This document shows positions 38,028-49,501 of a stretch of 64,000 nt of DNA, piece by piece. The translations under genes and the position numbers were made by a program. Source of the stretch: Ostreococcus mediterraneus (taxonomy: Eukaryota; Chlorophyta; Mamiellophyceae; Mamiellales; Bathycoccaceae); the NCBI GenBank assembly GCA_012295225.1, contig WMKK01000001.1, positions 1,116,138-1,180,137 of the forward strand, written 5' to 3'. Below the pieces are notes generated by a model that did not search any database, was not told where the DNA came from, and saw nothing but the letters and a program-made list of their open reading frames with translations. Position 1 is the stretch's first letter. Each line of letters opens with the position of its first letter.

Positions 38028-41000
38028 CTATGCACCGCACATAACGCAGTCATCCTTGTTCGTCAAAGAACATTGGAGTTTCGCAGCTAAGTATGCTTCC
38101 TTCTCTTCATCAGTCATTTTGTCGAGGTCAGCCTTGGTCGGCTTGATCGGGCTCGCCGGAGCCTCGTTTTCCTTTTCCGTCTTTTGCGTTTGCTTGACGT
38201 CGACGGTGAACTTGATCGCATCGGCAGCAGCGCGGGAGCGGAGGTAGTACATACCGGTCTTGAGACCCTTCTTCCAAGCATAGAAGTGCAAAGACGTGAG
38301 CTTACCGCTGTTGGCGTTGCTCATGTGCACGTTGAAAGATTGAGACTGGTCAATGAAAGCGCCTCTGTCAGCCGCCATGTCGACGAGCACGCGTTGCTTG
38401 ATTTCCCAAACAGTCTTGTAGATCTCCTTGAGGTTCTCCGGAATGTCGAGATCGGCCACAGAGCCGTTGTTACCGATAAGAGAGTTCTTGAGCTCCGGAT
38501 CCCACAAACCAAGTTCAGTAAGATCGGACAACAAGTGTTGGTTCACCACGGTGAACTCACCAGAGAGCACGCGACGCGCGTAGATGTTCGACGTGTACGG
38601 CTCAAAGCACTCGTTGTTCCCGAGAATCTGAGACGTGGACGCCGTCGGCATCGGAGCCACGAGCAAAGAGTTACGCACACCGTGTTGGGCGATCGCGGCG
38701 CGAAGACCAGCCCAGTCGTGGCGGTCGCCACCCGGCATTTGCGTCACGCCCCACATGTCCGGTTGCAAGATGCCCTTGGACACCGGTGAACCTTCGTAAG
38801 AGCTGTAGGTACCTTCAACAACCGCGAGGGCGTTAGACTCGGTGAGAGCGGCGAAATAGATAGTCTCGAAGATTTCAGCGTTGAGCTTTTGCGCTTCCGG
38901 AGAGTCGAACGCCAAGCCAAGGAGAATGAAGACGTCAGCCAAACCTTGAACGCCAAGGCCAATCGGGCGGTGACGCATGTTGGAGTTCTTCGCCGTTTCA
39001 ACCGGATAGTAGTTGACATCGATGATACGGTTCAAGTTGCGGGTGACCTTGCGAGTAATCTCAAAGAGCTTCGAATGGTCGAAATAGCGCGCCTTGGAGT
39101 TCAAAGAACCAACGAGCTTCTTGACCTCAGTGCGGCCCGTCGGCGACGCTGGGTTGTTCTCAATAACAAAGCGCGGGAGCGCGATGGACGCCAAGTTGCA
39201 GACGGCGGTCTCTTCCGGGCTGGTGAATTCGACAATTTCCGTGCACAGGTTGGAAGACTTGATCGTACCGAGGTTTTGCTGGTTGGACTTGCGGTTGCAA
39301 GCATCCTTGAACAACATATACGGGTTACCCGTTTCAACTTGCGCTTCAAGAATGGCAAACCACAATTGTTGCGCCTTGATGGTCTTCTTGCCCTTGCCGT
39401 CGGCCTCGTACTTTTCGTACAAAGTCTCAAACTCTTCACCCCAGCATTCGGATAAACCAGGGCACTCGTTAGGGCACATCAAAGTCCACTCACCGTTGGC
39501 CTCGACGCGCTTCATGAACAAGTCATTCGTCCACAAGCCGTAGAACAAATCGCGGGCGCGCGCCTCTTCCTTACCGTGGTTCTTACGCAAGTCAAGCCAG
39601 TCGAAGATGTCCGCGTGCCACGGTTCAATGTAGATGGCAAAGGCGCCCTTACGCTTACCGCCACCTTGGTCGACGTAGCGAGCAGTGTCGTTAAAGACGC
39701 GCAACATCGGAATGATACCGTTGGACGTGCCGTTGGTGCCGCGAATGTACGAAGACGTTGCGCGAATGTCGTGAATGGACAAACCAATACCACCAGCAGA
39801 CTTGGAAATGCACGCGCACTCCTTCAACGTATCGTAGATACCCTCAATGGAGTCTTCCTTCATGCAAATCAAGAAGCACGAAGAAAGTTGCGGGCGCGGG
39901 GTGCCAGCGTTGAACAACGTCGGCGAAGCGTGAGTCATCCAGCGTTCGCTCAACATGTGGTACGTGTCAACAGCCTTCTCGATGTCCTCCTTGTGAATAC
40001 CGATGGACACCCGCATGAGCAAGTGTTGCGGGCGTTCGACAACCTTACCGTTGATGCGAAGCAAGTACGAACGTTCCAAGGTCTTGAAACCAAAGTAGTC
40101 GTAGTCGAAGTCGCGGTCGTAGACGATTTCAGAGTCAAAGCGCTCGGCGTTTGCTTTGATGATTTCGTACACATCATCCGCGAGCAACGGAGACCACTTG
40201 CCGTTACGCTCGTTCACGTGCTCGTACATCACCTTCATGGTTTCAGAGAACGACTTTAGCGTAGTCTTGTGCAAGTTGGACACAGCAATGCGCGCCGCGA
40301 GCTACGCGTTGGGGGAAGAAATTTCAAACACGTCAGTCGCTTTGAACTCGAGCGTTTGGGTCGTTCCACGCGCACGCGTCGACGCACGATGACGGGCGAC
40401 GTCGGGTTTGTCGCGTCAACGGGCGAGTGAAGTGCAACGAAAAGGCATAGTCACGTACCTGCGAGTAGTCTGGGTGCTTGGACGTCATAGACGCCGCGGT
40501 TTCCGCCGCGAGTTCGTCGAGCTCCTTGGTGGTGACGCCTTTGAAGACGCCCATGCACACCTTTTGCGCAATCATCGTCTGCGCGCGCGGAAAGAAAACC
40601 CGATCAGACGTCAGTCGATGCGCGCGCACTTTACGTTTGATACACTTCAAGCATCAAACCCTCATTCTCGGCCGCGCCGACGCGTGCACGGGGGCGGTAA
40701 TCCTCATCTCCAGTCTCCCGTTGCGCAGTTGCGCAAAAAATTCAAAAACTCGAGCTGTCTTTGAAAGATCGCGCGTGCACGCGCGCGCGATGCGACCGGC
40801 TTTCGATCGCGACGTCGAAGGAATGAATGTCATGGGAAATATTCCGTGCATTCGCGTCTCGCATCTCATTCGTCGTCGTCGCACGCGCGCCGTTTTGGAA
40901 GTCATCGATCGCATCGCATCGCAACGCTTCGCACAGTCGCGCACGTACCGGGTCGCAAAACTCGGCGGAGAGCCCATAGGAGAGCTTCTTGATGCGCGCG

Positions 41001-41056
41001 GTGATTTTATCAAACGCCACAGGCTCTTCTCTGCCATCTCTTTTAATGACGTACAT
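38028..41056 (-). CDS. RNR1: Ribonucleoside-diphosphate reductase large subunit
   Basis: Three exons, 41056..40949, 40578..40459 and 40301..38028, encode 833 residues. It reduces ribonucleotides to deoxyribonucleotides with the small subunit. Exon 1 gives [20 protein letters not shown] (ATP-cone start). Exon 2 gives [20 protein letters not shown]. Exon 3 starts [12 protein letters not shown]. The active-site parts are [26 protein letters not shown] and [14 protein letters not shown]; the allosteric loops and [15 protein letters not shown] follow. The tail ends DDCVMCGA, the redox CxxC. Introns of 157 and 370 bases have GTACGT donors. All three joins are in frame and restore conserved blocks. 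Confidence 0.96.
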
Positions 41057-41350
41057 CGTGCGCGGGTGTACGAGTATCGAGTCCGACGCCGTGCGAACAA
41101 GAATGGCGACGTTCGAACGGCGTCCTCGTGGTTTGAACTCTACGGTCATCGCATGTCCGATGTTTTGAACGCGCGCGAGGCGAGCGAAAACGGGAGAAGG
41201 AGAGAGAGAAACTGTGGAGGCGGCGAGCGAATGACGTACATATAGGCGCCGCGATGTACTTGCGTGCATTGATGCTCGTCACGTCACGGCGTGTGTTGCG
41301 TTGTGATGAGTGACAGTTTTTACATACTCGTCAGAGCTGAAATCGACGCG

Positions 41351-43062
41351 CTACCTGTCGTACTTCATCGGATAATACATTCGGCCCTGAATAAATGCGA
41401 GGAGATCTCCAGGTTTCGGATAAAGCTGGGCGACGCCAATTTCATACGCATGTTGTGCGACCGCGACCGCGATACGCGTGGAGATTTCTCGAATGTCGGA
41501 GACGTTTGGATAGATTGTCCCGATCTGAACTTCGTCATCCGGAACGACAGCGGCAAGCGCCTTTGCGGCGACAACAAAAAAAGAGTCCGGCACGTATTTT
41601 GCCTTGACAGAGACCGCGGCGAAACCAATACCAGGGAATATAAACATGTTGTTCCCTTGCCCAGGGACGTGGGTGACACCATTTAACTTCACAGGCTCAA
41701 AGGGTGAGCCAGCGGCGAATAAGCATTTTCCATTCGACCACGTGTACGCGTCGACGGCGGTAATTTCAGCCTTCGTCGTCGGGTTACTCAAAGGGAAAAC
41801 AATCGGGCGGCCAACATGACGACACAGTTCATCAATATGCTCTTTAGTGAACACGGGGCCGAATCCGGATAGACCAAACAAAGCGTGTGGATGTACGCGT
41901 TGGATGAGCGTCAACAAGTCGTCGCACGTCTCGACGCCGCGCTGTGCAAACTTTACTTTGTGCGTCGTTTGTACCTGCTCCCAATCAAAACGTTGATCGG
42001 TGACCAGACCTTTTGAATCAAACATGTGCACCCGCGCAGTCGCTTCGTCTTCCTCCAAGCCTTCACTCATTAACAGTTGCACGATTTGCGTTGCAACACC
42101 GATGGCGCTCGATCCGGCACCAAAAAAGATTATACGGACGTCTCGCACCGCTGTTCCTTGCGCTCGCAAAGCGTTGATAAGGCCCGCAAGAACAGTCGCC
42201 CCCGTACCTTGAATATCATCATTAAAGCATAGAACTCGCTCCTGCATCCTTTCTAACACTCTAAAAGCGTCTTCCGTTTTGAAGTCTTCAAACTGTATGA
42301 GACAATTCGGCCACTTGTCCGCAACCGCCAAACAAAATTCTTCAACGACCGCAAAGTGTTCCTCACCCTCGAGTCGTGGTTCGGCCGAGCCCTGCGTGAT
42401 TGACAAAACAAAGGTTAGGATTATGCCGCGTGTCGTCAAATCAGCAAACGTACCAAATAAAACTCATTCTCTCGAAGCGCGGCGTTGTTTGTGCCCAAAT
42501 CCAAGCATACGCTCATTGTGCGCATGGGGTCGAATCCCGCGCCTGCGACGTACAGGGAGACCTTTCCCACTGAGATAGCCATGCCATTCGTGCCGAGGTC
42601 ACCCAGTCCGAGCACACGACCGCCATCGGTGACGACGATGATTTCGACGTCTTCCTCGGGCCAGTTGTCGAGCATGCGTCGCATCACGCCCGAGTCGACG
42701 CGACCAAAGTACATTCCGCAGCGGTTACGGTAGATTCGATCAAACTTAATGCACGCCTCGCCAACGGTGGGAGTGTACACGATCGGCATCAGTGCTTCTA
42801 AGTGTTCGCAAAGCACTCGGTAGAACAACCGCTCATTTTGCATGTGCAAATTCTCAAGAAATATATATTTGTTCAAGTCTTCGTCAAAAGTTTTCAACTG
42901 CTCCCACGCGCGCTTCACCTGTGTCTCGACTTTTTCAAGCTTTGGGGGAAGTAGTCCACGAAGACCGAGTCGTTCACGCTGCGTAAACGTAAACGTAGTA
43001 CCTTTGTTCAACGTAGCCGAGTTCAACACACTCACACCGCGCGCATCGCGACTGTTGTCCAT
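41351..43062 (-). CDS. ME: NAD(P)-dependent malic enzyme
   Basis: Two exons, 43062..42454 and 42391..41351, encode 549 residues. It decarboxylates malate to pyruvate. The join restores FYL-GSAEPRLEGEE. Exon 1 holds MPIVYTPTVGEACIKFDRIY, GMYFGRVDSG and VVTDGGRVLGLGDLGTNGM. Exon 2 has LIQFEDFKTEDAF, FNDDIQGTGATVLAG and the Rossmann loop FFGAGSSAIGVA. The 62-base intron begins GTACGT and ends CACGCAG. No obvious transit peptide, so a cytosolic form is likely. NADP versus NAD preference cannot be told with confidence. Confidence 0.95.
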
Positions 43063-43403
43063 GCCGTCGGTTGAACGCCACTTGAAAGGTAATCAACGAG
43101 TAGTCGTCGTCGTTAGCGGCGCCCGCTCAGTGTATGTCAATGAAACGTGTGCCGCGGTACACTTCTTCGTCGCGGCTTCGTCGTCCTCGACGTTGACGGC
43201 GCGCAATACACGCGTTCAACCACCGCGTGCCGAGTTGTGCCCACTGCGTGCCCAGATGTGCGGTCGGTGGTTGTCGTACAGTCAGCGCGGCGAGCTGAGC
43301 GCGTGGATGGGTGCGCGAGGACGCGCGCACGTGAAAGACATCGAACGAGACAAAATAATTGTCAATGACTACAACAATACTACACCAATACTATACCTAT
43401 GAT
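43063..43403. other. Intergenic region, no gene seen
   Basis: It lies between the malic enzyme start and the end of the Na+/H+ exchanger gene. It is GC-rich without a protein-like open frame and probably contains the malic enzyme promoter. Nothing else seen. Confidence 0.5.
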
Positions 43404-45761
43404 CTAAGTGCCACCTCCGAAAGTGTTGCTCACAGCGATTTCGACAGCGTCGCTCGCGAGTGCGCCAGAGTGAAACGCGTTAGTGAACTTACCTTTCTCT
43501 ACGTTGGATGCGCCCAGCAATGAAGTGGATTCACTCAGTGCACCAGTCACGGTTTTGTGGCCGTTATCATCGCCCATGGATGAAAATAATTCTCCCAAGC
43601 TCGAAGTGCGCCGCGGCGTCGAAGGTCCGTCCGCATCGACGCGCGTTGAAAACGAGTCAGTCGACGTGCCGAGGGCGTCCAACACCCAGTTCGTCATTCC
43701 TCCTTGAACGACAACCGTGATCAAGACGATGAACATGGTGACATCTAACATCATTCTTCCTTGTTCGCCGATATCACGCGATGCTTTGACGGCGAGCGCA
43801 AATGCAACCGCGCCGCGCATGCCACAAAACCACATCGTGTACTGCAATCGCGAACTCATGCGGTGTTCTTTTGAACGACGGCCAGGGAGCATATTGACCA
43901 GGGCTGCGCCTGGGAACACGTTGACCGCACGTCCAATGTACGTAGCGACCAAACCCACGCACGCGGTGACGATGGATGAAAATCGAAACTGGTACATGGC
44001 GCTTCCCATGTAAATGAACACAAACGTTTCAGACAAGAATGAAAACGTTTTAAACAGACACATGGTGACCATTCTCGGCGCGCGAGATAGGTTGGGACGA
44101 GTGAACCTGCCCATGACGATGCCGGTAAACATGACGGCTACGATCCCGCTAAGATTGAGCGATTCCGCAGTTGCGTAAGACATGTACGGGAACAATAAAA
44201 CAATCGTTGAATCGACCACCCATCCTTCTTCCCAGTCATTCGTCGTATTCACGTATTTGTGTAACAGAGTGGAAATGAAACCGATGCCGACACCGATTAA
44301 AGTCGCTTGACCGAAGGCTAACATGAACATACCCGCCGCTTGGACGAGAAGAGGCGTGAATGCCTCGTCGGAATCGAGTGCCGATTGCGCCGTCGACGTC
44401 GCGGTAGAATTGGCGACGTAATTTCCAAACCCACTCAGTAACGACTCAAAGTACACAATACTGACGGCATCATTCAACACACTTTCTCCTAATATAATAG
44501 CGTGTACGTCCGGATTGATGGGCGAGTCGTTGAATACGCTGAGCGTCGTTACTGGATCGGTCGAACTAATCAGCGCCCCGAAAAGCAAAGAGCTTTTGAG
44601 AGAAAATTCGTAACCCAGACCAAAGACTCCCGCGGCGTACATCAAAACACCAGTGGTGATTGAGCTCGTAAACGAACCCAGAAAAGCAAACATGGAGATT
44701 GCATCAGCGTTTTGAAAAAACGTCGTCGGGTGCAATGTGTACCCTGCTTCAAAAATCACCGGAGGCAACAGCACGAGGAAGAAAAACTGCGTATCAAACT
44801 GCATGCACTTGGCGAAAGCCTTCACGGTGTACCGCATGTCTTCCGACATTGTCGCGTACGAAGACTCTAGCGCAAAAAATACAAAACACCCGAGCGCCAA
44901 GCCCAGCGCCAACGCAGCACCGCTTTGATGAACCCAGCGGCTCTTGTAATGCTTCAACGCAACGCCGAGAATAATCGTAAGCAGTAAAATGGAAATCATC
45001 ACCACCATGCTAAACGCCGCCACTTGCTCGTTCACCGCCTCTTCACGCACGGTTTGCGCGGTATCAGTACTATCTGTGGCTTGTGATAGCGCCAAAAAAT
45101 CTATACTAGTCGCCTCCGCCGTCGTATCCGCGAGCTGCGTTGAAACTTTCGCCGCCACGTCCTCAACGATGCTGTACGCCTCTTCCTCTGAAACAGTCAC
45201 AGAGTCGTCAACCTTCGCGACTGCATTGACAGTTTCTTCATCGACAACGGCAAGATCAACGTCATGGCTTTCCTCAGAGTCGACATCTGCTTCAACGGCG
45301 CTCGCACTTTCTTCTCCGCCGTCGACGCGTTCGTCGGTATCCTCGTACGACGATTCGTCGGTGGCGGCGTCGACGTCGACGATCGAACCCACGCCCTCAT
45401 CACCCTCGTCATCGTTCAACGCATCAACCCCATCGCGTCGTTCACTACTCGTACCATCTACATCCTCACCCTCGCCCTGCTCGTCGTCATCCGCCACGGA
45501 CAACGCCCCATCGGCGTCATTGTCAACATCGTCAACATCCTCATCCTCGACCGCGCCGAGGTCGGGTTCGCGAGACGACGACGACGCCCTTCCTATCGCT
45601 ATCGCCCTCGGTCGCGTCTCTCGTCGCACCTCCATCGCGTGTGCGCGAACACCCACCCACGCGTGCGGTGTCGCTCGCGCGCGGTCGTGTGCGGTGTCGC
45701 ACGCGCGCGTTGGGTGTTCGCGCCCATCAGAAATCGCCCTGGGTCGTCTCGCGCCATACAT
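43404..45761 (-). CDS. NHE: Na+/H+ exchanger with long acidic N-terminal region
   Basis: 785 residues from the ATG at 45761. Alternatives are 45635 (shorter) or 45917; the latter starts inside a repeat and is less likely. Residues to about 240 are strongly acidic and disordered. The CPA1 transporter core of about 12 helices follows: VVMISILLLTIILGVAL, FFLVLLPPVIFEAGYTLH (amiloride-site region), LLFGALISSTDPVTTLSVF, ILGESVLNDAVSIVYFE, LSGIVAVMFTGIVMG and WFCGMRGAVAFALA. The cytosolic tail is short. Similar proteins exchange Na+ or K+ for H+ in endosomal or plasma membranes. Confidence 0.9.
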   Translation of the reverse strand: MYGARRPRAISDGREHPTRACDTAHDRARATPHAWVGVRAHAMEVRRETRPRAIAIGRASSSSREPDLGAVEDEDVDDVDNDADGALSVADDDEQGEGEDVDGTSSERRDGVDALNDDEGDEGVGSIVDVDAATDESSYEDTDERVDGGEESASAVEADVDSEESHDVDLAVVDEETVNAVAKVDDSVTVSEEEAYSIVEDVAAKVSTQLADTTAEATSIDFLALSQATDSTDTAQTVREEAVNEQVAAFSMVVMISILLLTIILGVALKHYKSRWVHQSGAALALGLALGCFVFFALESSYATMSEDMRYTVKAFAKCMQFDTQFFFLVLLPPVIFEAGYTLHPTTFFQNADAISMFAFLGSFTSSITTGVLMYAAGVFGLGYEFSLKSSLLFGALISSTDPVTTLSVFNDSPINPDVHAIILGESVLNDAVSIVYFESLLSGFGNYVANSTATSTAQSALDSDEAFTPLLVQAAGMFMLAFGQATLIGVGIGFISTLLHKYVNTTNDWEEGWVVDSTIVLLFPYMSYATAESLNLSGIVAVMFTGIVMGRFTRPNLSRAPRMVTMCLFKTFSFLSETFVFIYMGSAMYQFRFSSIVTACVGLVATYIGRAVNVFPGAALVNMLPGRRSKEHRMSSRLQYTMWFCGMRGAVAFALAVKASRDIGEQGRMMLDVTMFIVLITVVVQGGMTNWVLDALGTSTDSFSTRVDADGPSTPRRTSSLGELFSSMGDDNGHKTVTGALSESTSLLGASNVEKGKFTNAFHSGALASDAVEIAVSNTFGGGT

Positions 45762-45899
45762 CGCCGTCGCCGCGCGTATCGTAGCCCGGACTGTAGACCG
45801 AAGTCGTGTCCACGGCGTTGCGTTGTGTCGCCTATGACAATGTCTATACGTCGTAGTAAAATGATGATGCGCTACTGCGTTGGCGGAATCAGCATACTC

Positions 45900-46290
45900 G
45901 GGGCGTGCATCCTGCATATGCAGGCCGGGCCTGCATACGCGTGCATACCATACTTAACATATAATAAGCATATGTCATATACCGTTTGAGTACTACATAC
46001 CGTGCATATGGTGTTAAATACGAGTGTTTTGCGCACCGGCCGTGTAAACATGCGCCGGGTAAACCCTTGTTTCTGAACCCTAGTTACCCCTCGTCGCGTA
46101 CCTTAAAATCACCAGTCATGTCGTCCAGTATTTACGTAATTTATTAGAGTATAATTGTATTTATAAAAAGCATGCCCCACATAAAAGTCGTTTTTCTATG
46201 GCCGTATGCACGTGTGGGGGGCGTGCATCCTGCATATGCACGTGCATATGCATATGCATACCATTTGTGCATATGCATACCGCCAACACA
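45900..46290. repeat. AT-rich region with palindromic TGCATATGCA repeats
   Basis: A 23-base direct repeat containing GCGTGCATCCTGCATATGCA lies at 45900-45922 and 46218-46240. Next to the first copy is a perfect hairpin, ATGCAGGCC-G-GGCCTGCAT (45918-45936). The second copy is followed by several TGCATATGCAT units to about 46288. The DNA between is AT-rich compared with its neighbours. No gene is visible from 45762 to 46525. Confidence 0.85.
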
Positions 46291-46525
46291 GATGCGCTAC
46301 ACCATGCATTGGTAGTTATACGATAGTATATAGAGAGACATGTACATGATAATACGTGTAATACGTTATGGGTTAACATGCTATGGTTCGGTATGTCGAC
46401 AGTTCGCGCGTCGTGGGCGCACGTCGGGGTGCGTGCGCGCGGATCGACCGCGTCGCGTCACACGCACGCGCACGCGACGACGACGACGACGGGGTCGACG
46501 ACATACGACATACGACGACGAGGGC

Positions 46526-47182
46526 ATGGACGACATCGATGCCGACGTCGACGGTGGTGGCGCCATCACCGCGCGCACGGGGCGGCACAAGCAGCGATAC
46601 AACGACGCGCGACAGCGACTGGTGGCGGGATGCATCTGCGTGCGACGACGACGACGACGTGATGAGGAGGACGAACGAGGCACGACATCGGAGACGACGA
46701 CGACGATGACGACGACGACGACGTCCACGTCGTCGTCGTCGTCAACCAAGGTGTTGATGATAAACTCAAAGAAAGGACCGAGAGGGAACGGCGATGGGCG
46801 GGATTTGATTTTCCCAAAAGGTGGATGGGAGACGGATGAGAGCGCGGCGGAGGCGGCGGCGAGAGAGTGCTTGGAAGAGGCAGGCGTGCGAGGAACGATT
46901 GCATCGACGACGGCACCCATGCCTGCGTATGAATTTACGTCTCGTTCAAAGCTTAAAGCGGGGTGTGATCCAATAGAAGCGACGTGCGTCGCGCACGTAT
47001 TCACGATGCAAGTCACAGAGGTACTCGACCACTGGCCAGAGGAGGGCGAACGCGCGAGGTACTGGTTGTCCCCGAGCGAGGCATGGCGGCGATGTAAACA
47101 CGATTGGATGCGTGATGCCATGGTGGCGTGCGATGAGTTGGGGTTGCGGAGTGATGGAACCGCGCTCGACGACGACGGGTAA
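46526..47182 (+). CDS. Nudix hydrolase, diphosphoinositol polyphosphate phosphohydrolase-like
   Basis: 218 residues from the ATG at 46526. After an acidic start and a Thr/Ser repeat (from ACG/TCG triplets), the domain begins KVLMINSKKG. The Nudix box is GGWETDESAAEAAARECLEEAGV, matching Gx5Ex7REUxEExGU. The later WPEEGERARYWLSPSEAWRR resembles the C-terminal helix of DIPP-type members, which remove phosphate from inositol pyrophosphates or Ap6A. Specificity is inference. Confidence 0.87.
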   Translation: MDDIDADVDGGGAITARTGRHKQRYNDARQRLVAGCICVRRRRRRDEEDERGTTSETTTTMTTTTTSTSSSSSTKVLMINSKKGPRGNGDGRDLIFPKGGWETDESAAEAAARECLEEAGVRGTIASTTAPMPAYEFTSRSKLKAGCDPIEATCVAHVFTMQVTEVLDHWPEEGERARYWLSPSEAWRRCKHDWMRDAMVACDELGLRSDGTALDDDG

Positions 47183-47311
47183 CCTGTTTCGTAGCGCGCA
47201 GCTTGTGTCAATATATTTTGTAGTTTTATTAGTCACAATCGCGCGCGCGCCACACATTAAATATCGTGCGGCCGTGTTTGGTACGTGCATAATATTGCAC
47301 CGCATATCGTC

Positions 47312-49351
47312 ATGACGGATAATCCCGATCCGTCGCCAACCGTCGTCGAAGACGCCGTGCGACGCATGTCGTTTGACGACGCGGACGGGGGCGCGGGCGC
47401 TGCGCGTCTAACTCCCGCCGGGTTACGCCCGGTTCGTACGTCCGTAGAAACATCCGAGGCGATCATGGATGCGCGTGCAGTAGGAGCAATCGCGGATCAC
47501 GCGGGACGACCGCCAACGCCACCGTTAAGGCGCAATTCAGTGCTCTCGACGATGCTCGAGGCGGTGTCTCCGCGAAGCGGGGAGGAACCAGAAACTCCCA
47601 CCATGTTTGGTGGCGACGACAACCACAGCGTTCGCGCTCACGGTCTTAGCTCAACGAGTGGTGCGATCGATAGCGCCACTGCTGTCGCGCTCGCAAAGGG
47701 CCTGGGGAAGATGGGGCGGAAAACGGTGTCGCTGGCGTCGTTTTCTCCCAGTTCGGTGTCGCCACCAAAAGTACACAGATTTGGCGACGTTGCGCCCGCG
47801 GCGGAGCCTGGATCGAGCCCATCGCGCGTTGCGCATCGCGCGGCCCCGGCGGAGGTGTTGAGTACGAGCGCACCTGACGAACGAAGCGCGGCGATGAAGA
47901 TTGCGAGTTCGAGCTTTCCAGACTCCCTCGCCGGTTTCGTGGAAAAATGTGTGGAAAATCCAATGCCGCAAAGTTTTCCTCCGCCAAAGTATGGAGAACA
48001 AGGGATTATTGGTGAAAAACACGTCCTAGTCATGGTTGGCCTGCCCGCGCGCGGCAAGACGCATATGGCGAAGCGCTTATGTCAATATTTGAGGTTTTTC
48101 CACGGCGCGAATACGCGAGTGTTCAACGTCGGAGATTATCGCCGGAAATTCGCGGGTGCGGGACAAAAGGCTGATTTCTTTTGTTCTGAAAATAAAGAGA
48201 CGCGCCTTAAATTTGCTTCAGCCGCTTTAAAAGACATGGTGGATTTTCTTTTCCAGGAGGATGCGACGAGCTTTCTTGAACAGCGCGTGGTTGACTCTGG
48301 TCGAGTGGCGATTTTTGACGCGACAAACTCTACACGCGAGCGCAGACGGTGGTTGGTTGAGCAAATCGGATCGTTACCGTTGAAGTTGCTGTTCATCGAG
48401 TCCATCTGCACCGATCAGGCTGTGGTTGAGAAGAATGTTCGACTCGCCAAGGTGAGCAACTGCGACTACAGTGGAAATATGACGCCCGAAATGGCATTTG
48501 AAGATTTCATGCAGCGCATCAAATATTACGAGAAGGAGTACCAACCTATGGACGAGGAAGAGCTGAGCTTTATCAAACTAATCGATTGCGGTCGCCGCGT
48601 CGAAATCAATCGTGTGCACGGATTTCTTCTCGGACGAGTGACGCAGTTTTTGGCAAACATGCATGCGACCACGTGCTCCATCTATTTGTCTAGACACGGT
48701 CAGAGCGAATACAACGCCATCGGGAAAATTGGTGGTGACAGTGGACTTAGCCCAATGGGCGAAGCTTATGCTAGTAAATTAGCGGAGTTCGCCGAAAACG
48801 TGATCACGTGCGATCCAGCAACTGGAGAACCGCGACCAGTTCGACTCTGGACGAGCTCGTTGCAGCGAACCAAGCAAACCGCGCGGCACATCAAGCACGA
48901 CAAAATTATAGTCAACGGCAACGACTGGATTCAAATGGCACCGCGTGTGTTAAGAAACTTGGACGAGATATATGCCGGTGTGTGCGATGGGATGACTTAC
49001 GAAGAAATCCGTGGGGCTTATCCAGTTGAATACGAGCTTCGACGTCAGAACAAGCTCGGTTATCGCTATCCTCGCGGCGAATCGTACTTGGATGTCATTG
49101 CTCGACTCGATCCGCTCGTACAAGAGCTTGAAAGTTATCGAGAGGACGTTCTTATTGTCGGTCATCAAGGAGTGTTGCGCCTGATTTATGCCTATTTTGC
49201 CGGCTTGGATCGCCAGGAGGCGGCGACATTGTCGATTCCGCTCAACACAGTCATCAAATTGACGCCGCGCACGCACGATTGCATCGAAGAACGGGTCGTG
49301 TTGTATGACCCAGCTGAAGAAAATGCAGCGCTCGATCCACCAAGTTATTAA
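47312..49351 (+). CDS. F2KP: 6-phosphofructo-2-kinase/fructose-2,6-bisphosphatase
   Basis: 679 residues. The bifunctional enzyme sets fructose-2,6-bisphosphate levels and so controls glycolysis versus gluconeogenesis. A Ser/Pro-rich N-terminus of about 210 residues precedes the catalytic domains. The kinase part has the P-loop VGLPARGKTHMAKRL and FNVGDYRRK, FCSENKETR and VRLAKVSNCDYSGNMTPEMA. The phosphatase part has the YLSRHGQSEYN catalytic His motif, TSSLQRTKQTARHI, LDEIYAGVCDGMTYEEI and VGHQGVLRLIYAYF. The order and spacing are complete. The ATG at 47312 is chosen by the good start context. Confidence 0.95.
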   Translation: MTDNPDPSPTVVEDAVRRMSFDDADGGAGAARLTPAGLRPVRTSVETSEAIMDARAVGAIADHAGRPPTPPLRRNSVLSTMLEAVSPRSGEEPETPTMFGGDDNHSVRAHGLSSTSGAIDSATAVALAKGLGKMGRKTVSLASFSPSSVSPPKVHRFGDVAPAAEPGSSPSRVAHRAAPAEVLSTSAPDERSAAMKIASSSFPDSLAGFVEKCVENPMPQSFPPPKYGEQGIIGEKHVLVMVGLPARGKTHMAKRLCQYLRFFHGANTRVFNVGDYRRKFAGAGQKADFFCSENKETRLKFASAALKDMVDFLFQEDATSFLEQRVVDSGRVAIFDATNSTRERRRWLVEQIGSLPLKLLFIESICTDQAVVEKNVRLAKVSNCDYSGNMTPEMAFEDFMQRIKYYEKEYQPMDEEELSFIKLIDCGRRVEINRVHGFLLGRVTQFLANMHATTCSIYLSRHGQSEYNAIGKIGGDSGLSPMGEAYASKLAEFAENVITCDPATGEPRPVRLWTSSLQRTKQTARHIKHDKIIVNGNDWIQMAPRVLRNLDEIYAGVCDGMTYEEIRGAYPVEYELRRQNKLGYRYPRGESYLDVIARLDPLVQELESYREDVLIVGHQGVLRLIYAYFAGLDRQEAATLSIPLNTVIKLTPRTHDCIEERVVLYDPAEENAALDPPSY

Positions 49352-49501
49352 TCGCACGTTCTACCGGTAACGGCATGTAATGGTACCTAATGTAATTTGA
49401 CAATCACATTGCACGACGCACGTCCCGTGCGCGTTTGTGGCCACCAACCACATAAAGAGCTGTGTGAAGGTGAACGACGTCACTCTGCGGGCGGTGCTCT
49501 C

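Noticed and set aside
42525-42545. GGTCGAATCCC, resembling a tRNA T-loop
   Set aside because: It lies inside the malic enzyme exon and no matching acceptor or anticodon stem could be found around it.
45844-45917. Extension of the exchanger to an ATG at 45917
   Set aside because: The extra start lies inside the repeat unit and gives a His/Arg-rich stretch unlike a real N-terminus.
46050-46100. Telomere-like fragments (AAACCCTTG, AACCCTAG)
   Set aside because: Only isolated single units, with no tandem CCCTAAA array, so chance similarity is more likely.
45900-46290. Possible CRISPR-like spaced repeats
   Set aside because: Only two copies of the unit, with palindromic simple repeats; no regular spacers and the window is eukaryotic.
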